Below, piece after piece: positions 50,206-64,000 of a stretch of DNA of 64,000 nucleotides. The DNA lies in contig CM022673.1 of the NCBI GenBank assembly GCA_012295275.1, positions 28,257,136-28,321,135 on the forward strand. Reading direction: 5' to 3'. The notes below the pieces were generated by a model. It was not told the origin of the DNA. It worked only from the letters and a program-made list of their open reading frames with translations, and did not search any database. Made by a program: the position numbers and the translations under genes. The DNA comes from Chrysomallon squamiferum. Lineage: Eukaryota > Mollusca > Gastropoda > Neomphalida > Peltospiridae. Numbering within the stretch: position 1 is the first letter of the stretch; each line of letters opens with the position of its first letter.

Positions 50206-51972
50206 CACATATAAGCCACTTACTGGAAACTGATTTCATATAACTTTCGACTTGAGAACAAATCGATACGCTACGGCTGGGACTGGCTGTTTGGTAAACA
50301 CGACGTTCAAAAAGAATGTTCGTGTCTGACGGGAGTAAACCTCGCTTTACAGGGAAGAGCCACGGAACCAAATCAAACTGATCAGACGGTAATTAGAGAC
50401 ATCGGCGACGACGTTTTCATCAACTGGAAGATATTTCAGAGGAGAAGGACACGGAGAGGGAGAGAGAGGGAGAGAAATAAAGTTGTTTATTGAGTTTTGA
50501 ATACATTATTTTGTGTACGTTAGCCGAGACTTGAAACAGTAAAGGCTTCGAAACATGCGGGAGAATCGGAAATCGTTGTGATATTCTGTCGTGGGAATAA
50601 AGCTGAAGTTTGTGAAACTTTCCGAGAAATATTTGTTAATATTTGTTTCAGAAGATCGTTGATACAGCGAATGAGGTAGAATAAAAAAAAAAAAAAAAAG
50701 TACTTTTTTTTCTTTTTTGAAACAAATTTATTATTGATTATAGAAGGCTTGTTTATTGAAAAAAATGCCGCTTTTGAATTTTTTTACATAATTAAAAATC
50801 TGTGTGTTATTTATTTCTGTGTAAACCAGCATCACGACAGCTCCTTGCGTTCGTAAAACGATTCCTGTACTTGAGCAGTAAGTGAAACATCAGCTCAGTT
50901 CAAGCGACTGTACAACAGGTAGCGGCTATTGGAGTCTAAAGTGCGGAATTACCTTGTTGTTTTTAAAGCGATATAACAATATAATTGTGGAGGTTTTGGT
51001 AACAAAGGCATGGAACGTCAATATTTTGAAGTTGTGATGCCTAGCGCGTCTCTTAGATACTTCATTCAGTTCAAGGAAAGACAACTTAACAGAGCGCAAT
51101 AAGCTTGGCAGGAAGGATTTTAGATGAAAGACAGAGAGAGCGAGAAAAGAGAGAGAACATTAAAAACATTGTGAATATCAGGATTATAATCAACATAAAA
51201 CATTCTGAATGAGAAAGTTGTAATGGTTTTTACATGACACGATAGTTTAATGTGTGGTGCTAGAAAAGGCGATCGTTTCATCGGAGGTTACAAAGTGTTG
51301 TATAATTTTTGTGAAAAAGAAAGTTGTATTCGGAATCTGAAGTTGATTAGAAGGACTGAGTAATTGTATTTTTGTTTTTTGTGTGTGTGTGTGTTTTAAA
51401 GATTGTATTGGCCCCTGATTCGAAGGATTAAAATGGGACTCGTTATTTCTCAGGGCTAAAAATGTTGTGGTAATCGTTGTTCAGAAAGATAAACATGGTT
51501 TAAAGCTGTATCTGAAAACTGGAAATTCTCATTCACGATAGTGTTACAAAAAGTACTGGTTACATTAAGTCTTTTTTTTTTCTTTTTTTTGTTGCCGTTA
51601 ATAAATTGCTCTCTATTCCACTGGAACACAACATACAGTATTTTTGCAATGTTAATGCTGCCATCGTATGCTGACGTGTTGAATTCTGAGTTGGATATAG
51701 TTTCAAAACAACATTTGAAAAAAAATACAACTGATTTCACTGAGGATAAAACGAAATGATGTTCTTTCAATGGAAGACAAGCAAACTGAGTTTTAATTAA
51801 AACGATTAAACGCTGCATCTAAAACTAGGCGCATATTCCTCTACATGGTTCACGTTTTAGGAGTATTCTGTTTCCGTAAATACAGTAGGGAATGGTGAAT
51901 GGATACCCTTTTTTTACGCGCCGTTCTAGTAGACGCATTCTGAAGCATCCGAGAACGAACCGATCAACAACC
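50206..51972 (+). other. High-complexity stretch upstream of a possible first exon
   Basis: Apart from a few A/T runs (about 50675-50715, 51570-51590) this stretch lacks microsatellites and has moderate GC. It could be promoter and 5' untranslated sequence for the candidate coding exon that follows. No TATA box or splice pair was pinned down. Confidence 0.25.
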
Positions 51973-52026
51973 ATGATGCCTTCTGGCCTGCCCCGACCGG
52001 GCAACAGAAAAGACAGTGCTATAAGG
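51973..52026 (+). CDS. Candidate first coding exon of an unknown gene
   Basis: CAACC-ATG-ATG opens a frame reading MMPSGLPRPGNRKDSAIR and ends at AAGG|GTAAGT, a consensus donor, in phase 0. The ATG context is good. The Pro/Gly/Lys-rich, Ser-containing start vaguely recalls N-termini of CLIP-type microtubule plus-end proteins, but 18 residues cannot establish that. No further exon was found within the remaining 12 kb, so if real the first intron extends past the window. Confidence 0.33.

Positions 52027-64000
<11,974 letters not shown>

Overview
The window is animal nuclear DNA, most likely from a mollusc and probably a gastropod. It is AT-rich and full of long (CT/GA)n, (TGTA)n, (ATT)n and (CA)n tracts. 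It carries two old tRNA-derived SINE copies whose body resembles the SINE core I know from gastropod genomes. Its one clear gene has the domain set of the Pif/BMSP shell-matrix proteins: von Willebrand factor A (VWA), peritrophin-type chitin-binding (CBM14) and a C-terminal laminin-G-like (LamG) domain. No prokaryotic, organellar or viral gene is visible.

From 2.5 to 30.9 kb lies one very large plus-strand gene, which I reconstruct as 44 exons encoding about 3,300 residues. I followed consensus splice sites, reading frame and codon phase from the signal peptide to the stop codon at 30891-30893. The domain order is: signal peptide; VWA1; cysteine-less Ig; VWA2; cysteine-less Ig; one TSP1; a 12-nt microexon; VWA3 (two exons); eight single-exon TSP1 repeats; one exon with four TSP1 repeats; one TSP1; a 15-nt microexon; five tandem copies of [TSP1 + two-exon VWA]; one TSP1; a 15-nt microexon; two CBM14 exons; a Cys-containing linker; and a four-exon LamG-like domain. 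That makes eight VWA domains, all with intact metal-binding (MIDAS) motifs, and 20 TSP1 repeats. Nearly every module is bounded by phase-1 introns, which explains how it could be amplified by tandem exon duplication. The protein should be secreted. By family analogy it binds chitin and assembles extracellular matrix, perhaps the organic framework of shell.

The 16.5-25.5 kb part is a young tandem array. Its exons are nearly identical and its introns are clearly homologous. One copy (exon 30) has lost its normal splice donor. Other splice sites lie inside small duplications (exon 5 acceptor, exon 15 donor), so splice isoforms are likely.

From 31 to 64 kb I find no convincing multi-exon gene. 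The stretch is AT-rich intergenic or long-intron DNA made of microsatellites, one SINE, and islands of high-complexity sequence that look like conserved non-coding elements. Two weak hints of gene starts on the plus strand are reported: a TATA-like box followed by a tiny ATG-bearing exon near 34.3-34.65 kb, and a possible first coding exon at 51,973-52,026 with a strong splice donor. No tRNA, rRNA or CRISPR array was recognised.

All exon boundaries come from reading the sequence, and no database search was run.
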